Assembly (NCBI GenBank): GCA_023391415.1
Contig: JAEWAY010000011.1
Coordinates: 186,001-250,000 of the forward strand
DNA from: Bacteroidota bacterium
Lineage (GTDB): Bacteria; Bacteroidota; Bacteroidia; Cytophagales; Cytophagaceae
Direction: 5' to 3'
Length of the DNA stretch: 64,000 bases
Part shown: positions 26,181 to 35,579 of the stretch, piece by piece
Numbering within the stretch: the stretch's first letter is position 1
Layout of the letters: each line of letters opens with the position of its first letter
Notes under the pieces: generated by a model
Told to the model about the DNA's origin: nothing
Seen by the model: the letters and a program-made list of their open reading frames with translations, nothing else
Databases searched by the model: none
Made by a program: the position numbers and the translations under genes

Positions 26181-29100
26181 TTGAAAACCTCGGGACCGGA
26201 TATCCTGGAAACTAATCTTGCCGGACAGATATTGAATGATCTTGACGAGGCGATTATGGTGACGGGCTCTTGTCTTGGTGTCGAGTTTGTCAATAAGTCC
26301 GCCCTCGCTTTGCTGAGAAAAGCGGAGCGGGACCTTGCCGGAGCTTCCTTGCTGGACCTTTTTCCGGACTTGAAGAATGTGTTGCCGAGGGTATATGAGA
26401 GCGGCGACAAGGTCAGGACGGATGTCGTATGGCGCCAGGATGGAATAGCTCTTCCTTTTCATCTGGTTTTATCTCCGATTCTTAGAGAGAACGGTGAAAA
26501 GCGCTTTTCAGGCCTCTCGGTTCATATCTCGGAAGTGCGCGTTCCCGAAGAAGAAAAATATAAGGCTTTATTTAAAGATGTACAGGAGGGGATTATCGTG
26601 ATGGACGATACGTCCGCTATTGTAGAAGTCAATCCGGCCGCGTGTAAAATCTTCGGAATTGAGCAGGCCGATTTTGTTAAACTCCGTGTACGAGATATTT
26701 TTCCTCATAACTCGGATCCTGAGTCAGACCGCCTATGGATGGAATTTATAAGAAAGGGACGTTTGTCCGGCTTTTACAAGTTTTTGCTCAAGTCGGGAAC
26801 CTATCGCTATATCGAGTTTAAGGCGACGACCAATTTTATGCCGGGGCTCCATCTGGCGATTTTTATTGATGTGACGGAGAAGCGAAACGCTCAAAACGCG
26901 CTGAAGGTCTCCGAATCGCAGCTCAAAGCCATTTTTAATAGTACCTCCCAACTGATCATCCTGCTGGATCTCGATTTAAAGATTTTGCAGGTCAATAAGA
27001 TGGCTGATACGCATGTATCCCGTTTTACAGGAGATAAAAATATTATAGGATATTCCGCGTATAATTTTCTGGATGAGATTATTGATCAGGGTCTGGGACC
27101 TGGATTTTATCTTGAGAGGGTATTGCGCGGCGAAGCGACTTCCTTTGAATGCAGGCTTAAAAGCTTTCCCAATAGTTGGTATGAAGTCATGCTTTCGCCG
27201 GTCTATGACAAGTATTTTAAGATGAATTCCATTTGTGTCAGCGCGCTGGATGTCTCATTGAGAAAGAGAGCGGAGCTTTCGCTCGCCGCCAGCGAAGCAC
27301 GCTTTCGTTCGCTGGTGCAAAATTCCAATGACCTTATTACGATACTGAGTCCGGAAGGCGATATCCTGTATCTGAGCTCGAGTTTGTTTAAGATTCTAGG
27401 ATACAGGGATAAGGATTTGGCGCATACCGGACTGTTTGACCTGGTAATAAGGGAAGACGTGCCCATATTGCAAAATCTGCTTAGGGAAGTCGCCCGGAGT
27501 AGCGAAGACAGTTACGCGCTCGAGTTTAAGATAAGACACGCGGAAGGTTACTATATACATCTGGAGGCGATTTTTAATAATCAGTTGGAGAATCATTTTA
27601 TTTCGGGCATTATTATGAACGCCAGAGATATTACCCTGCGAAAATTGCAGGAAGAAAACCTGCGCCTGCTTGAACGGGCTATCGACTCCAGCGAAAATGG
27701 GATATTAATTACAGATCCGAATAAGCCTAATAATCCCCTTATTTATGTAAACAAGGCTTTTAAACGCATTACCGGTTTTGATTCGGCCGATATGGTAGGC
27801 AAGAATATGGATATGCTGATGGGAGCCGAGACGGATCAGAATACACGCGCTTCACTGAATCTCGCCACACGGACGGGCAAGGGAACTTCCTTGCTGATGA
27901 AAAATTATCGGAAAGACGGTTCTGTCTTTTGGAATGACCTTACTATTTCGCCGGTATTTAACCGGGAAAATAATCTTACCAATTTTATTGGGGTGATTAA
28001 CGACGTTACCGAAAAGAAAAACGCGGAAGACGCGCTCAAAGAAATTATCAGCGGACTCGCGAGTGTTTCGGAACAGGAGTTTTTTGAGACTTTACTCCGG
28101 TATCTGTCCTGGTCTGTACGTTCAGACATCATGTTTATAGCGGAACTCGCTGAAAATGGTATTTTATGGACAAAAGCTTTTCTCTACGACGGGGCGATCA
28201 TGCCCGACATGGCTCTGATAGAACGCGACGCTCCTTGGTATAGGCTCGTAGAGGAGAAAAAAACAATATATGTGGAAGACCTGTTGGCCGGTTATCCTTC
28301 CAACATGTATGTTCAGGATGGCTTTTCCTGCTTCTTGGGAGTACCTCTGCTTTCTTCCAGTGGCGAGATTGTGGGAGTGCTGGGCGCTATAAATAGAGGA
28401 AGCTTCCAGAATCCGCCGTTTTTGGAAACATTGTTTAATCTTTTTTCGGTTCGGACATCGGCGGAATTGGAGCGCCAACAATACCTGAAGTCTCTGAAAG
28501 AGAGTGAAGAAAAATTTAGAGCGCTCGCGGAAAACTCTCCTGATCTTATTCTTATTTATAACTTGCTGGATCGGGAAGTCGAGTATATTAATAAAAGTCA
28601 TTTTTTGGGATATAAGGATAAGGAATTGTCCGATACAAACAACTGGCTGGGCTTGTACCACGAGGGAGACCAGCCGCAGGTCAGGGACTATCTGATCAAG
28701 ACGATTAAGGGTCAGATTAACAGTGAAAAAAGTATTGACCTGCGTTTGCGGAGAAAAGATGGGGTATACGAGTGGGCGACCAATTGCATATCCATCCTCG
28801 AAAAAGCCGGTAAATGGACCAGAAGGATATTGATCAATGTCAATGTGATTACAGAGCGGAAAAAAGCGGAGGAGGCGTTGAGGGAAAGTGAGGATCGCTT
28901 AAAGGCGCTTACGGAAAACACCAATGATCTTTTGTTTTCGGTAGATTCGTCGATGGCTTTTTCTACAATGAATACAGCCTTTGTCAATTTTATGGGAGAG
29001 GTTTATTTAAAGCGGGTGGAAATAGGACAGCCGGTCAGCCAGGTGTTTTCCCGAGAGTCTTTTAATGAAGAATGGCTGAAGTTGATAAAAAAGGCGCTCA

Positions 29101-29951
29101 AGAATAAAAGGCTGGTCAGGGAAATCAATGTCAATACTCCGTATTGCAATGATTCCTTTGAGGTTTTGTTCAATCCCATATGTTCGGACAACATGGAAGC
29201 CCGGGGGGTAAGTGTTTTTGCCAGGGATATTACCAGACGCAAAAAAGCGGAAAACGATATCAAACGGGCGAACTTCGAACTGGATAGCTTTGTATATCGG
29301 GCTTCGCATGACCTGAGAGCGCCTCTACGCTCGGTGATGGGCCTGATCAGTCTGGTAAAAATGGAAAATAGTTTGGAGCAGAGAAACGAATACCTTGATC
29401 TGGCCAACAAGAGTATTTTGAAACTGGATAGTTTTATTGGCGATCTCACAGACTTTTCCCGAAACAGCCGGATGGAAATCAATTTTAAGGAGATTGATTT
29501 GAGCATGGTGATTGACGATACGGTCGAACGATTACAGTTTATGGAAAAAGCGAACCGGATCAATATCTATAAAAAACTGCAAGAGAATAGTATCCTTATT
29601 TCCGATCAGACCAGAATTTCAATTATTATTCAGAATCTGTTGTCCAACGCGATTAAATATCAGAATGAATACGCGGAATACTCTTATTGCGAGGTAGGGT
29701 TCCGGTATCTGAATCCAAAAGAAGCCGAGATATGGGTGAAGGATAACGGCAAAGGAATAAAGAAAGAGCTTCAGAACAAGGTGTTTGATATGTTTTTTAG
29801 AGCTTCGCACGATTCATATGGCTCAGGTCTCGGCCTGTATATTACAAAACAGGTAGTCGAAAAATTAGACGGTTCTATCACATTAAAATCTATTCCCGGC
29901 GAAGGAACACTGTTTTCTATCGTGCTTCCTGTACGGGAAATCAACGATTAG
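26181..29951 (+). CDS. Multi-PAS/LOV-like/GAF sensor histidine kinase, cytoplasmic
   Basis: A 1256-residue kinase with no membrane segment. Domains in order are PAS at about 15-115, 128-232, 245-362 and 373-487, a LOV-like PAS at about 493-612, GAF at about 620-765, PAS at about 772-893 and 903-1020, HisKA with His1043 in ASHDLRAP, and HATPase with N-box QNLLSNAIKYQ, DNGKGI and GSGLGLYI. In the LOV-like domain the usual GxNCRFLQ is GKNMDMLM, so Met543 replaces the photoactive Cys. The start is TTG at 26181: an in-frame TAA lies just upstream, and the first ATG (26256) would cut into PAS1. A receiver protein follows on the same strand. Confidence 0.9.
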   Translation: MKTSGPDILETNLAGQILNDLDEAIMVTGSCLGVEFVNKSALALLRKAERDLAGASLLDLFPDLKNVLPRVYESGDKVRTDVVWRQDGIALPFHLVLSPILRENGEKRFSGLSVHISEVRVPEEEKYKALFKDVQEGIIVMDDTSAIVEVNPAACKIFGIEQADFVKLRVRDIFPHNSDPESDRLWMEFIRKGRLSGFYKFLLKSGTYRYIEFKATTNFMPGLHLAIFIDVTEKRNAQNALKVSESQLKAIFNSTSQLIILLDLDLKILQVNKMADTHVSRFTGDKNIIGYSAYNFLDEIIDQGLGPGFYLERVLRGEATSFECRLKSFPNSWYEVMLSPVYDKYFKMNSICVSALDVSLRKRAELSLAASEARFRSLVQNSNDLITILSPEGDILYLSSSLFKILGYRDKDLAHTGLFDLVIREDVPILQNLLREVARSSEDSYALEFKIRHAEGYYIHLEAIFNNQLENHFISGIIMNARDITLRKLQEENLRLLERAIDSSENGILITDPNKPNNPLIYVNKAFKRITGFDSADMVGKNMDMLMGAETDQNTRASLNLATRTGKGTSLLMKNYRKDGSVFWNDLTISPVFNRENNLTNFIGVINDVTEKKNAEDALKEIISGLASVSEQEFFETLLRYLSWSVRSDIMFIAELAENGILWTKAFLYDGAIMPDMALIERDAPWYRLVEEKKTIYVEDLLAGYPSNMYVQDGFSCFLGVPLLSSSGEIVGVLGAINRGSFQNPPFLETLFNLFSVRTSAELERQQYLKSLKESEEKFRALAENSPDLILIYNLLDREVEYINKSHFLGYKDKELSDTNNWLGLYHEGDQPQVRDYLIKTIKGQINSEKSIDLRLRRKDGVYEWATNCISILEKAGKWTRRILINVNVITERKKAEEALRESEDRLKALTENTNDLLFSVDSSMAFSTMNTAFVNFMGEVYLKRVEIGQPVSQVFSRESFNEEWLKLIKKALKNKRLVREINVNTPYCNDSFEVLFNPICSDNMEARGVSVFARDITRRKKAENDIKRANFELDSFVYRASHDLRAPLRSVMGLISLVKMENSLEQRNEYLDLANKSILKLDSFIGDLTDFSRNSRMEINFKEIDLSMVIDDTVERLQFMEKANRINIYKKLQENSILISDQTRISIIIQNLLSNAIKYQNEYAEYSYCEVGFRYLNPKEAEIWVKDNGKGIKKELQNKVFDMFFRASHDSYGSGLGLYITKQVVEKLDGSITLKSIPGEGTLFSIVLPVREIND

Positions 29952-30263
29952 CCAGATATTTTTTTAGCAAACAAGTTTTTTAGTAAAATTCTCATTGTAA
30001 GTTATGTATAATGGATGCCGATAGTATTTTGAGATTTGTCTCTAAAGTGAAAATTGATTTGGATAAAGGAATTCTGTAAATTAAATCCGGATGTCTCAAG
30101 AACGTGTTTGGGGCGTTCGTTTGTTGACTGACTAAGCGTAGCGAGGCTTGTTTTTTGTTCGGGGAATGGTTTGGAAAATACTCTTTGTAGCAGGTATTCC
30201 ACTAGCCCAAAAGACAGATAAGATCAGTGAACGTATTTTAATTTAAACCATTTGAAACAGACT
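29952..30263. other. Gap between the large kinase and its neighbouring receiver gene
   Basis: 312 bases, AT-rich, with no convincing gene, RNA or exact promoter motif. A small GAACG/CGTTC inverted repeat is present around 30100-30120. I see no terminator with a clean T tract, so read-through into the receiver gene is possible. Confidence 0.4.
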
Positions 30264-30665
30264 ATGCAGGTTCCTTTTTCAACAATAATGTTGGTTGACG
30301 ATAACGAGACTGATAATTTTATTCATAAACGAGTGATCGAATTGTCCGGGTTCGCCAATGAGATTATTATTAAAAACTCAGGAAAAAGCGCCCTCGAATA
30401 TTTACAGACCCATGCCCGGTCTATAGAAAAACTGCCTGATATTATATTTTTGGATATAAACATGCCTATTGTTGATGGCTTTGTGTTTTTGTTCGAGTTC
30501 GAAAATTTTTCAGAAGCCATAAAAGCGAAGTCCAAGATCGTAATTCTTTCCAGTTCGGATAGCAAAAGAGATATAGACAGAATTGTAGACAATGAGTATG
30601 TGGTACATTTTATTACAAAGCCACTTTCTGAGGAAGCGCTTGAGGATCTGTTAAAAAAAATGTAA
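30264..30665 (+). CDS. Receiver-only response regulator (Rcp1-like)
   Basis: A 133-residue single REC domain with no output domain. The acidic pocket is Asp12/Asp13 in LVDDNETD, the phosphorylation site is Asp64 in IFLDINMP, and the switch residues are Ser in ILSSSDS and Lys119 in FITKP. An in-frame TTG four codons upstream is possible, but the ATG is preferred. It lies 312 bases downstream of the 1256-residue kinase and probably receives phosphate from it or another kinase. Such receivers typically act by protein binding or as phosphotransfer intermediates. Confidence 0.9.
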   Translation: MQVPFSTIMLVDDNETDNFIHKRVIELSGFANEIIIKNSGKSALEYLQTHARSIEKLPDIIFLDINMPIVDGFVFLFEFENFSEAIKAKSKIVILSSSDSKRDIDRIVDNEYVVHFITKPLSEEALEDLLKKM

Positions 30666-30765
30666 AGTAGGCCTGGATTTACACAATGGACTTTAAGAAA
30701 GACAACGCGTGGATTTTGTCTCGCGCCATATTCAACGCGATTGTATTGACCAGCCACTTAAAAAA

Positions 30766-30775
30766 TAGTATTTTG
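30766..30775 (+). promoter_or_regulatory. Near-consensus -7 element at the dnaX start
   Basis: TAGTATTTTG, which approximates TAnnTTTG with altered spacing. It ends five bases before the dnaX ATG, so the transcript may be leaderless. Confidence 0.35.
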
Positions 30776-30780
30776 CGTTA

Positions 30781-31929
30781 ATGGAAAATTTCGTCGTTTC
30801 TGCCAGAAAGTATCGTCCGCAGACTTTTGACAGTGTTGTAGGGCAGTCGCATATTACTACCACATTAAAAAACGCCATTAAGAACAATCATTTGGCGCAG
30901 GCCTTTCTTTTTTGCGGTCCGAGAGGAGTTGGTAAAACGACCAACGCCCGTATACTGGCCAAAACGATCAATTGCCAGAATCTTACAAAGGATATTGAAG
31001 CCTGCAATGAGTGCGATTCCTGCAAAAGTTTTAATACGGGAAGCTCCTTGAACATTCACGAGCTTGACGCCGCCTCCAACAACTCGGTGGACGACATCAG
31101 AAGTCTTGTCGATCAGGTCCGATATCCTCCACAAAGCGGTAAGTATAAAATTTATATTATAGATGAGGTTCATATGCTTTCTAATCAGGCCTTCAACGCC
31201 TTTTTGAAAACATTGGAAGAGCCTCCATCCTATGCCATATTTATCCTGGCGACGACAGAAAAACATAAAATTATCCCTACCATATTGTCCCGTTGCCAGA
31301 TATTCGACTTTAACAGAATCCAGGTAAAGGACATATCGGAGCATCTCGCCCGCATCGCTCAAAAGGAAAATATAAGCGCCGAAGGACAAGCGCTTCATCT
31401 GATCGCGCAGAAAGCGGATGGCGCTTTGCGCGACGCTCTGTCCATGTTTGACCTGATCGTTACATTCAGCTCTGACAATACCATCACCTACAAAAAGACC
31501 ATCGATAATCTGCACATACTCGATTATGATTATTATTTCAGGATGACGGACGCGCTGTATGAGGAGAATGTATCGGAAGCGTTGTTGACGTATGATAAAA
31601 TTATCCGGGAAGGTTTTGACGGGCATAACTTTATCGTCGGCTTAAGTGAGCATTTTAGAAACTTGCTTGTTTGTAAGGATCAGGCGACCGTCAAGTTGCT
31701 GGAAGTGTCCGAAGAAGTGCGGAAAAAATACCAGGCTCAGGCTCAAAAAGTACCATTGTCATTTTTGGTAACGGCGTTAAACATATCCAATGCCTGCGAT
31801 CTGCAATACAAGAGCGCCAAAAACGCCCGCTTGCACGTAGAGCTTTCACTGATTAAGATGGCTTACCTGAATTCGGCCATCAACCTGGCCGATTTGGCCG
31901 CGGAGTTAAAAAAAAAAGAGACAGTCTGA
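30781..31929 (+). CDS. dnaX: DNA polymerase III gamma/tau subunit, zero-frame (gamma-like) product
   Basis: Clamp-loader ATPase. The 382-residue zero-frame product contains Walker A FCGPRGVGKTTNAR (about 43-56), a zinc module with CNECDSCK, Walker B IIDEVHMLS, and sensor 1/SRC motif LSRCQIFDFNRI, then domain III to about residue 365. It ends with ELKKKETV and a TGA at 31927-31929, just after a run of ten A (31908-31917). The tau-like C-terminal region lies downstream in the -1 frame without any stop, so a -1 slip would give a 567-residue full-length protein. This is either a programmed slippage site, a mutation, or a sequencing error in the homopolymer. Confidence 0.93.
   Translation: MENFVVSARKYRPQTFDSVVGQSHITTTLKNAIKNNHLAQAFLFCGPRGVGKTTNARILAKTINCQNLTKDIEACNECDSCKSFNTGSSLNIHELDAASNNSVDDIRSLVDQVRYPPQSGKYKIYIIDEVHMLSNQAFNAFLKTLEEPPSYAIFILATTEKHKIIPTILSRCQIFDFNRIQVKDISEHLARIAQKENISAEGQALHLIAQKADGALRDALSMFDLIVTFSSDNTITYKKTIDNLHILDYDYYFRMTDALYEENVSEALLTYDKIIREGFDGHNFIVGLSEHFRNLLVCKDQATVKLLEVSEEVRKKYQAQAQKVPLSFLVTALNISNACDLQYKSAKNARLHVELSLIKMAYLNSAINLADLAAELKKKETV
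31908..31917 (+). other. dnaX: A10 slippery tract in dnaX
   Basis: Ten consecutive A, read as TTA AAA AAA AAA GAG in frame zero. Slipping back one base gives AGA GAC AGT and opens the downstream frame; the zero-frame TGA follows three codons later. Sixteen bases after the run, TCCGG (31934-31938) can pair with CCGGA (31949-31953) as a possible stimulatory hairpin. The E. coli dnaX site (A AAA AAG) and the Thermus A9 transcriptional slippage site are the known precedents. Confidence 0.65.
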
Positions 31930-32483
31930 GTAGTCCGGCGGAAGCTGACCGGAAGGCGGAAGAGCGTCCTCAAAGCGCCGCGTACGATAAGTCAAGGGAA
32001 GAGATACAGTTAAAAAGCACGCTGAAAATCCCATCCTTAAAGACGTTGCAGTCAACCGCGCGGACTCCGGTTTTTACGACAGAGAAGAAAGATCAGTCTG
32101 AGCCCACACTGAGAAATGAGCCGTTTACCAGAGAACAGGTGATCTCGGCCTGGCAGGAGTATACCCAACGGTTTAAAAATGAAGGTAAGAAATCAGAGTC
32201 TATCATCCTGGACAGGACGTTGGAGTTTACTGATGATTTTACTGTCCGGATTAAACTGGACAATTTTGTTCAGATGGATCTGTTAAATTCGTTTAAGCCG
32301 GAACTGTTGAACTTCATACGAAACGAGATAAGGAACTCCAGTCTGAATCTTGTCGCTGAAATTTCAGAAGAAGAAACCGTGAAGCTGATCTATACCTCCA
32401 ACGACAAGTTTAAGTATCTGTCGGAAAAGCACCCTATCTTGAGCGAAATGAAAAAGCGCTTTGGACTGGATACGGACTTCTGA
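31917..32483 (+). CDS. dnaX: DnaX tau C-terminal extension, reached by a -1 shift
   Basis: 188 codons in the -1 frame relative to the dnaX N-terminal part, open without interruption from the A10 run to the stop at 32481-32483. It begins with a hydrophilic linker (SPAEADRKAEERPQSAAYDK) and continues into a structured domain with FTREQVISAWQEYTQRF and a late KRFGLDTDF, as in the C-terminal domains of other Bacteroidota DnaX proteins. The only internal ATG near the front (32046) has no ribosome binding site and would drop the linker, so independent translation is less likely than slippage. Confidence 0.75.
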   Translation, partial: RDSLSSPAEADRKAEERPQSAAYDKSREEIQLKSTLKIPSLKTLQSTARTPVFTTEKKDQSEPTLRNEPFTREQVISAWQEYTQRFKNEGKKSESIILDRTLEFTDDFTVRIKLDNFVQMDLLNSFKPELLNFIRNEIRNSSLNLVAEISEEETVKLIYTSNDKFKYLSEKHPILSEMKKRFGLDTDF

Positions 32484-32600
32484 TAGTTGGCAAGACTTTT
32501 GCGTATGGCCAGGATGTTATTTGTAAACACATTTTGGCTTAGCTGGTTGATTCGGCATATAAGTTGAATTTTAAGATAATTGATTTTTACAGGTTGATTT

Positions 32601-35579
32601 ATGAAGAGAGTATTTTTAGCTTTTTCCCTTCTTTTTTTATCCGGAACGCTATGCGCGCAATTGGACAAATATCGCGTAGAAACGAAGGAATCCGCTGGAT
32701 TTCCGTATGAGGCAGTGACAAACGATCCGTTGGACGCCCGTATATATACGCTTGAAAATGGCTTGAAAGTATATATGACAGTATATAAGGAGGAGCCAAG
32801 AATTCAGACGTTTATCGCGGTCAGGGCGGGAAGCAAGCATGATCCGGCCGACGCTACAGGCTTGGCGCATTATCTGGAGCATATGCTTTTCAAAGGAACC
32901 TCCAGAATCGGAACCCTTGACTGGGAAGCTGAAAAGAAAGAACTCGACAAGATAGAAGACTTGTACGAAGAGTACAGAAAGACGCTAAGTCCCCTTAAAA
33001 GAAAAAACCTCTATAGACAAATCGACAGTATTTCGCTGGTAGCTTCTCAATACGCGATTCCCAATGAATACGATAAATTGTTGTCCAATCTTGGCGCGGT
33101 CGGAACCAACGCGTATACTTTCGTCGAACAAACAGTGTATGTAAACAACATTCCATCGAACGCTTTGGAGAGATGGGCGGAAATTGAGGCGGAGCGTATG
33201 GGAAATCTGGCTACCAGATTGTTTCATACGGAGCTGGAAGCCGTGTATGAGGAAAAAAACCGAGGTATAGACAATGATCGGAGAAAAGTCTGGGAAAAAC
33301 TGCTAAGCGGTGTTTTTCCCGATCATCCTTATGGCACCCAAACGACCATAGGGACGGTAGAACACCTTAAAAATCCTTCGATCACCGAGATTAAGAAATA
33401 TTTTCAAAAATATTATACGCCTAATAATATGGCGATTTGCCTTAGCGGAGACTTTGATCCTGACGAGGCCATCAAAGTGATCGACAAGCATTTCTCAGGC
33501 CTACGTCCGCGCGACGTGGAAGTTTTTCATGTACCGGAAGCCAGTCCTTCCCGAACAGTACGGATAGACACTGTTTATGGTCCGGACGCCGAGAATATCA
33601 CCATTGGCTTCCGTTTTGAGGGAAGATCAAAAGTATTGGTTCCCGAAACGACCGGTGAAAACAAAACGATTGAGGCGCCCGACGTATATATGCTGAAATT
33701 GCTGTCGATGTTGCTCAATAATGGACAGGCCGGGCTGATCGACCTCAACCTGAATCAGAAGCAGGCAGTATTGTCCGCCAACGCCTACGACCTTCCCCTC
33801 AATGACTATTCCCTGTTCGTTTTGTCCGGGCGTCCCAAGGCGGGACAAGACCTTGAAGACGTAAAGCGCTTGTTGCTGGCACAGCTCGACTCGTTGAAGA
33901 ATGGCGATTTTCCGGACTGGTTGCTGGAGGCCGTGTTGAATGACTATAAAATCACCCGGATGAAAGAATATCAAAGCAACAACGCGCGCGCCGACGCTTT
34001 TGTGGACGCCTTCATCTCAGGTATTCCCTGGAATATGGCGGTCATGGAGGAAGATATCCTCAAGGCTTTCACGAAAGATGATATCAAGGCTTTTGTAAAA
34101 AACAGATTTGGGGAAGACTATCAGGTAATCTATAAGCTGACCGGAATAGATTCCACGATTCAGAAAGTGGACAAGCCGGAGATCACTCCGGTTCAGCTCA
34201 ACCGGGATGTGCAATCCAAGTTTTACGAGTCGCTTATGATGAAGCCGGTTAAGGAAATAGAGCCGGTATTTTTGGATTTCAGCAAAGATATTGAGTTTCT
34301 GAAAACAAAAAATAGACAGGAAGTCCTTTATAAGAAAAATACGGAGAATGACCTGTTCAATCTGTACTATGTCTGGGATATTGGCAAAAATGACAATCCC
34401 TTATATCCTGTCGCTACGGGCTACATGAGCTATTTGGGTACAAAGAAGCTTAGCGCGCCGCGACTGAAAGAAGAGTTTTACAAACTGGGTTGCTCAATCG
34501 GGTTTTCGGCGACGGATGAATCCATTGTCATCTCTCTTTCCGGTTTGGGTGAAAACTATGAGAAAGCCTACAAGTTGTTTGAGCAAGTGATCGTCGAAGC
34601 CAGGGCCGATCAGGAAGCGCTTAAAAGCTATGTCGCCAGAATATTGAAAGCCCGGGAGGATAGCAAGAAGTCCAAGGATATAATTTTGCGCTCCGCGATG
34701 GTCAACTATGTCGCTTATGGTCCGGAAAATCCTTTTACCCATATTGTTGGCGCGGAAAAGCTAAATAAATTGAAAGGAGAGGAGCTGGTAAAATTGATTC
34801 AGGACTTGCTGACGCTACAGCATCGCGTGCTTTATTATGGACCTCTGGCCGGAAGCGCCCTGACGGCCTCCCTGGATAAAGTTCATAAAGTACCTGCTTC
34901 GCTTAAGCCCGCTTCCTACAGGCAAAAGTATTTCTTCAACGATATTCCCAGAGATAAAATCTATTTTGCCGAATATGATATGGTACAGGCCGAGGTCGTT
35001 TTACTTTCCAAATCAGAAGACTATGATCCAGCCAAAGTGCCGGTCGCGACCCTGTTCAACGAATATTTTGGAGGAAGTATGGGATCGCTTGTTTTTCAGG
35101 AAATGCGAGAAGCCAGAGCCTTGGCGTATTCCGTCAAATCAAGCTATATGCTGGCGGATCGTCAAAAGGAGTCGAACTATATATATTCCTATATCGGAAC
35201 ACAGGCGGATAAGCTGGATGAAGCCGTCGCGGGCATGAGGGAATTGTTGAACAATATGCCGGAATCGGAATTGCTGTTCAATACGGCGAAGACCTCCGTG
35301 CTTGAAAATATACGGACGACCCGAGTGACCAGGGCGGATGTTCTGTGGAGCTATCTCAAGGCTCGAAGACTGGGAGAGGATTATGATATCCGAAAAGTGG
35401 TTTTCGAAGGAATTGGGCCTATGAAATATGGCGAAATAGAGCGGTTCCAACAAGAATTTGTTCGGAACAAGCCTATGGCTATCCTTATTATCGGATCGAA
35501 AGATAAGCTGGATCTTAAAAGCATGGAAGCCTACGGAGAAGTGATCGAGTTGAGCTTAAAAGAGTTGTTTGGTTTCTGA
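32601..35579 (+). CDS. Secreted M16 family zinc peptidase, two-unit form
   Basis: 992 residues with a signal peptide (VFLAFSLLFLSGTLCAQ), so probably periplasmic. The first half carries the inverted zinc motif HYLEH in GLAHYLEHMLFKGTS (about residues 92-96) and the distal Glu in ELEAVYEEKNR. The second half is the catalytically silent M16 copy, with no HxxEH, but keeps the REARALAYSVKSSY motif that shapes the active site. This is the pitrilysin/PqqL-like layout. It sits 117 bases after dnaX and abuts the convergent EamA gene with no intergenic base. Confidence 0.93.
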   Translation: MKRVFLAFSLLFLSGTLCAQLDKYRVETKESAGFPYEAVTNDPLDARIYTLENGLKVYMTVYKEEPRIQTFIAVRAGSKHDPADATGLAHYLEHMLFKGTSRIGTLDWEAEKKELDKIEDLYEEYRKTLSPLKRKNLYRQIDSISLVASQYAIPNEYDKLLSNLGAVGTNAYTFVEQTVYVNNIPSNALERWAEIEAERMGNLATRLFHTELEAVYEEKNRGIDNDRRKVWEKLLSGVFPDHPYGTQTTIGTVEHLKNPSITEIKKYFQKYYTPNNMAICLSGDFDPDEAIKVIDKHFSGLRPRDVEVFHVPEASPSRTVRIDTVYGPDAENITIGFRFEGRSKVLVPETTGENKTIEAPDVYMLKLLSMLLNNGQAGLIDLNLNQKQAVLSANAYDLPLNDYSLFVLSGRPKAGQDLEDVKRLLLAQLDSLKNGDFPDWLLEAVLNDYKITRMKEYQSNNARADAFVDAFISGIPWNMAVMEEDILKAFTKDDIKAFVKNRFGEDYQVIYKLTGIDSTIQKVDKPEITPVQLNRDVQSKFYESLMMKPVKEIEPVFLDFSKDIEFLKTKNRQEVLYKKNTENDLFNLYYVWDIGKNDNPLYPVATGYMSYLGTKKLSAPRLKEEFYKLGCSIGFSATDESIVISLSGLGENYEKAYKLFEQVIVEARADQEALKSYVARILKAREDSKKSKDIILRSAMVNYVAYGPENPFTHIVGAEKLNKLKGEELVKLIQDLLTLQHRVLYYGPLAGSALTASLDKVHKVPASLKPASYRQKYFFNDIPRDKIYFAEYDMVQAEVVLLSKSEDYDPAKVPVATLFNEYFGGSMGSLVFQEMREARALAYSVKSSYMLADRQKESNYIYSYIGTQADKLDEAVAGMRELLNNMPESELLFNTAKTSVLENIRTTRVTRADVLWSYLKARRLGEDYDIRKVVFEGIGPMKYGEIERFQQEFVRNKPMAILIIGSKDKLDLKSMEAYGEVIELSLKELFGF

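Noticed and set aside
31908..31917. dnaX split could be a plain sequencing error in a homopolymer
   Set aside because: Not fully excluded. It is kept as a finding because slippage at A-rich runs in dnaX has known precedents and a downstream hairpin is present; reads would decide.
31980..32045. Independent gene for the dnaX C-terminal part starting at 32046
   Set aside because: The same frame is open back to the A10 run, with no ribosome binding site at 32046 and a DnaX-like domain following, so a shifted dnaX is simpler.
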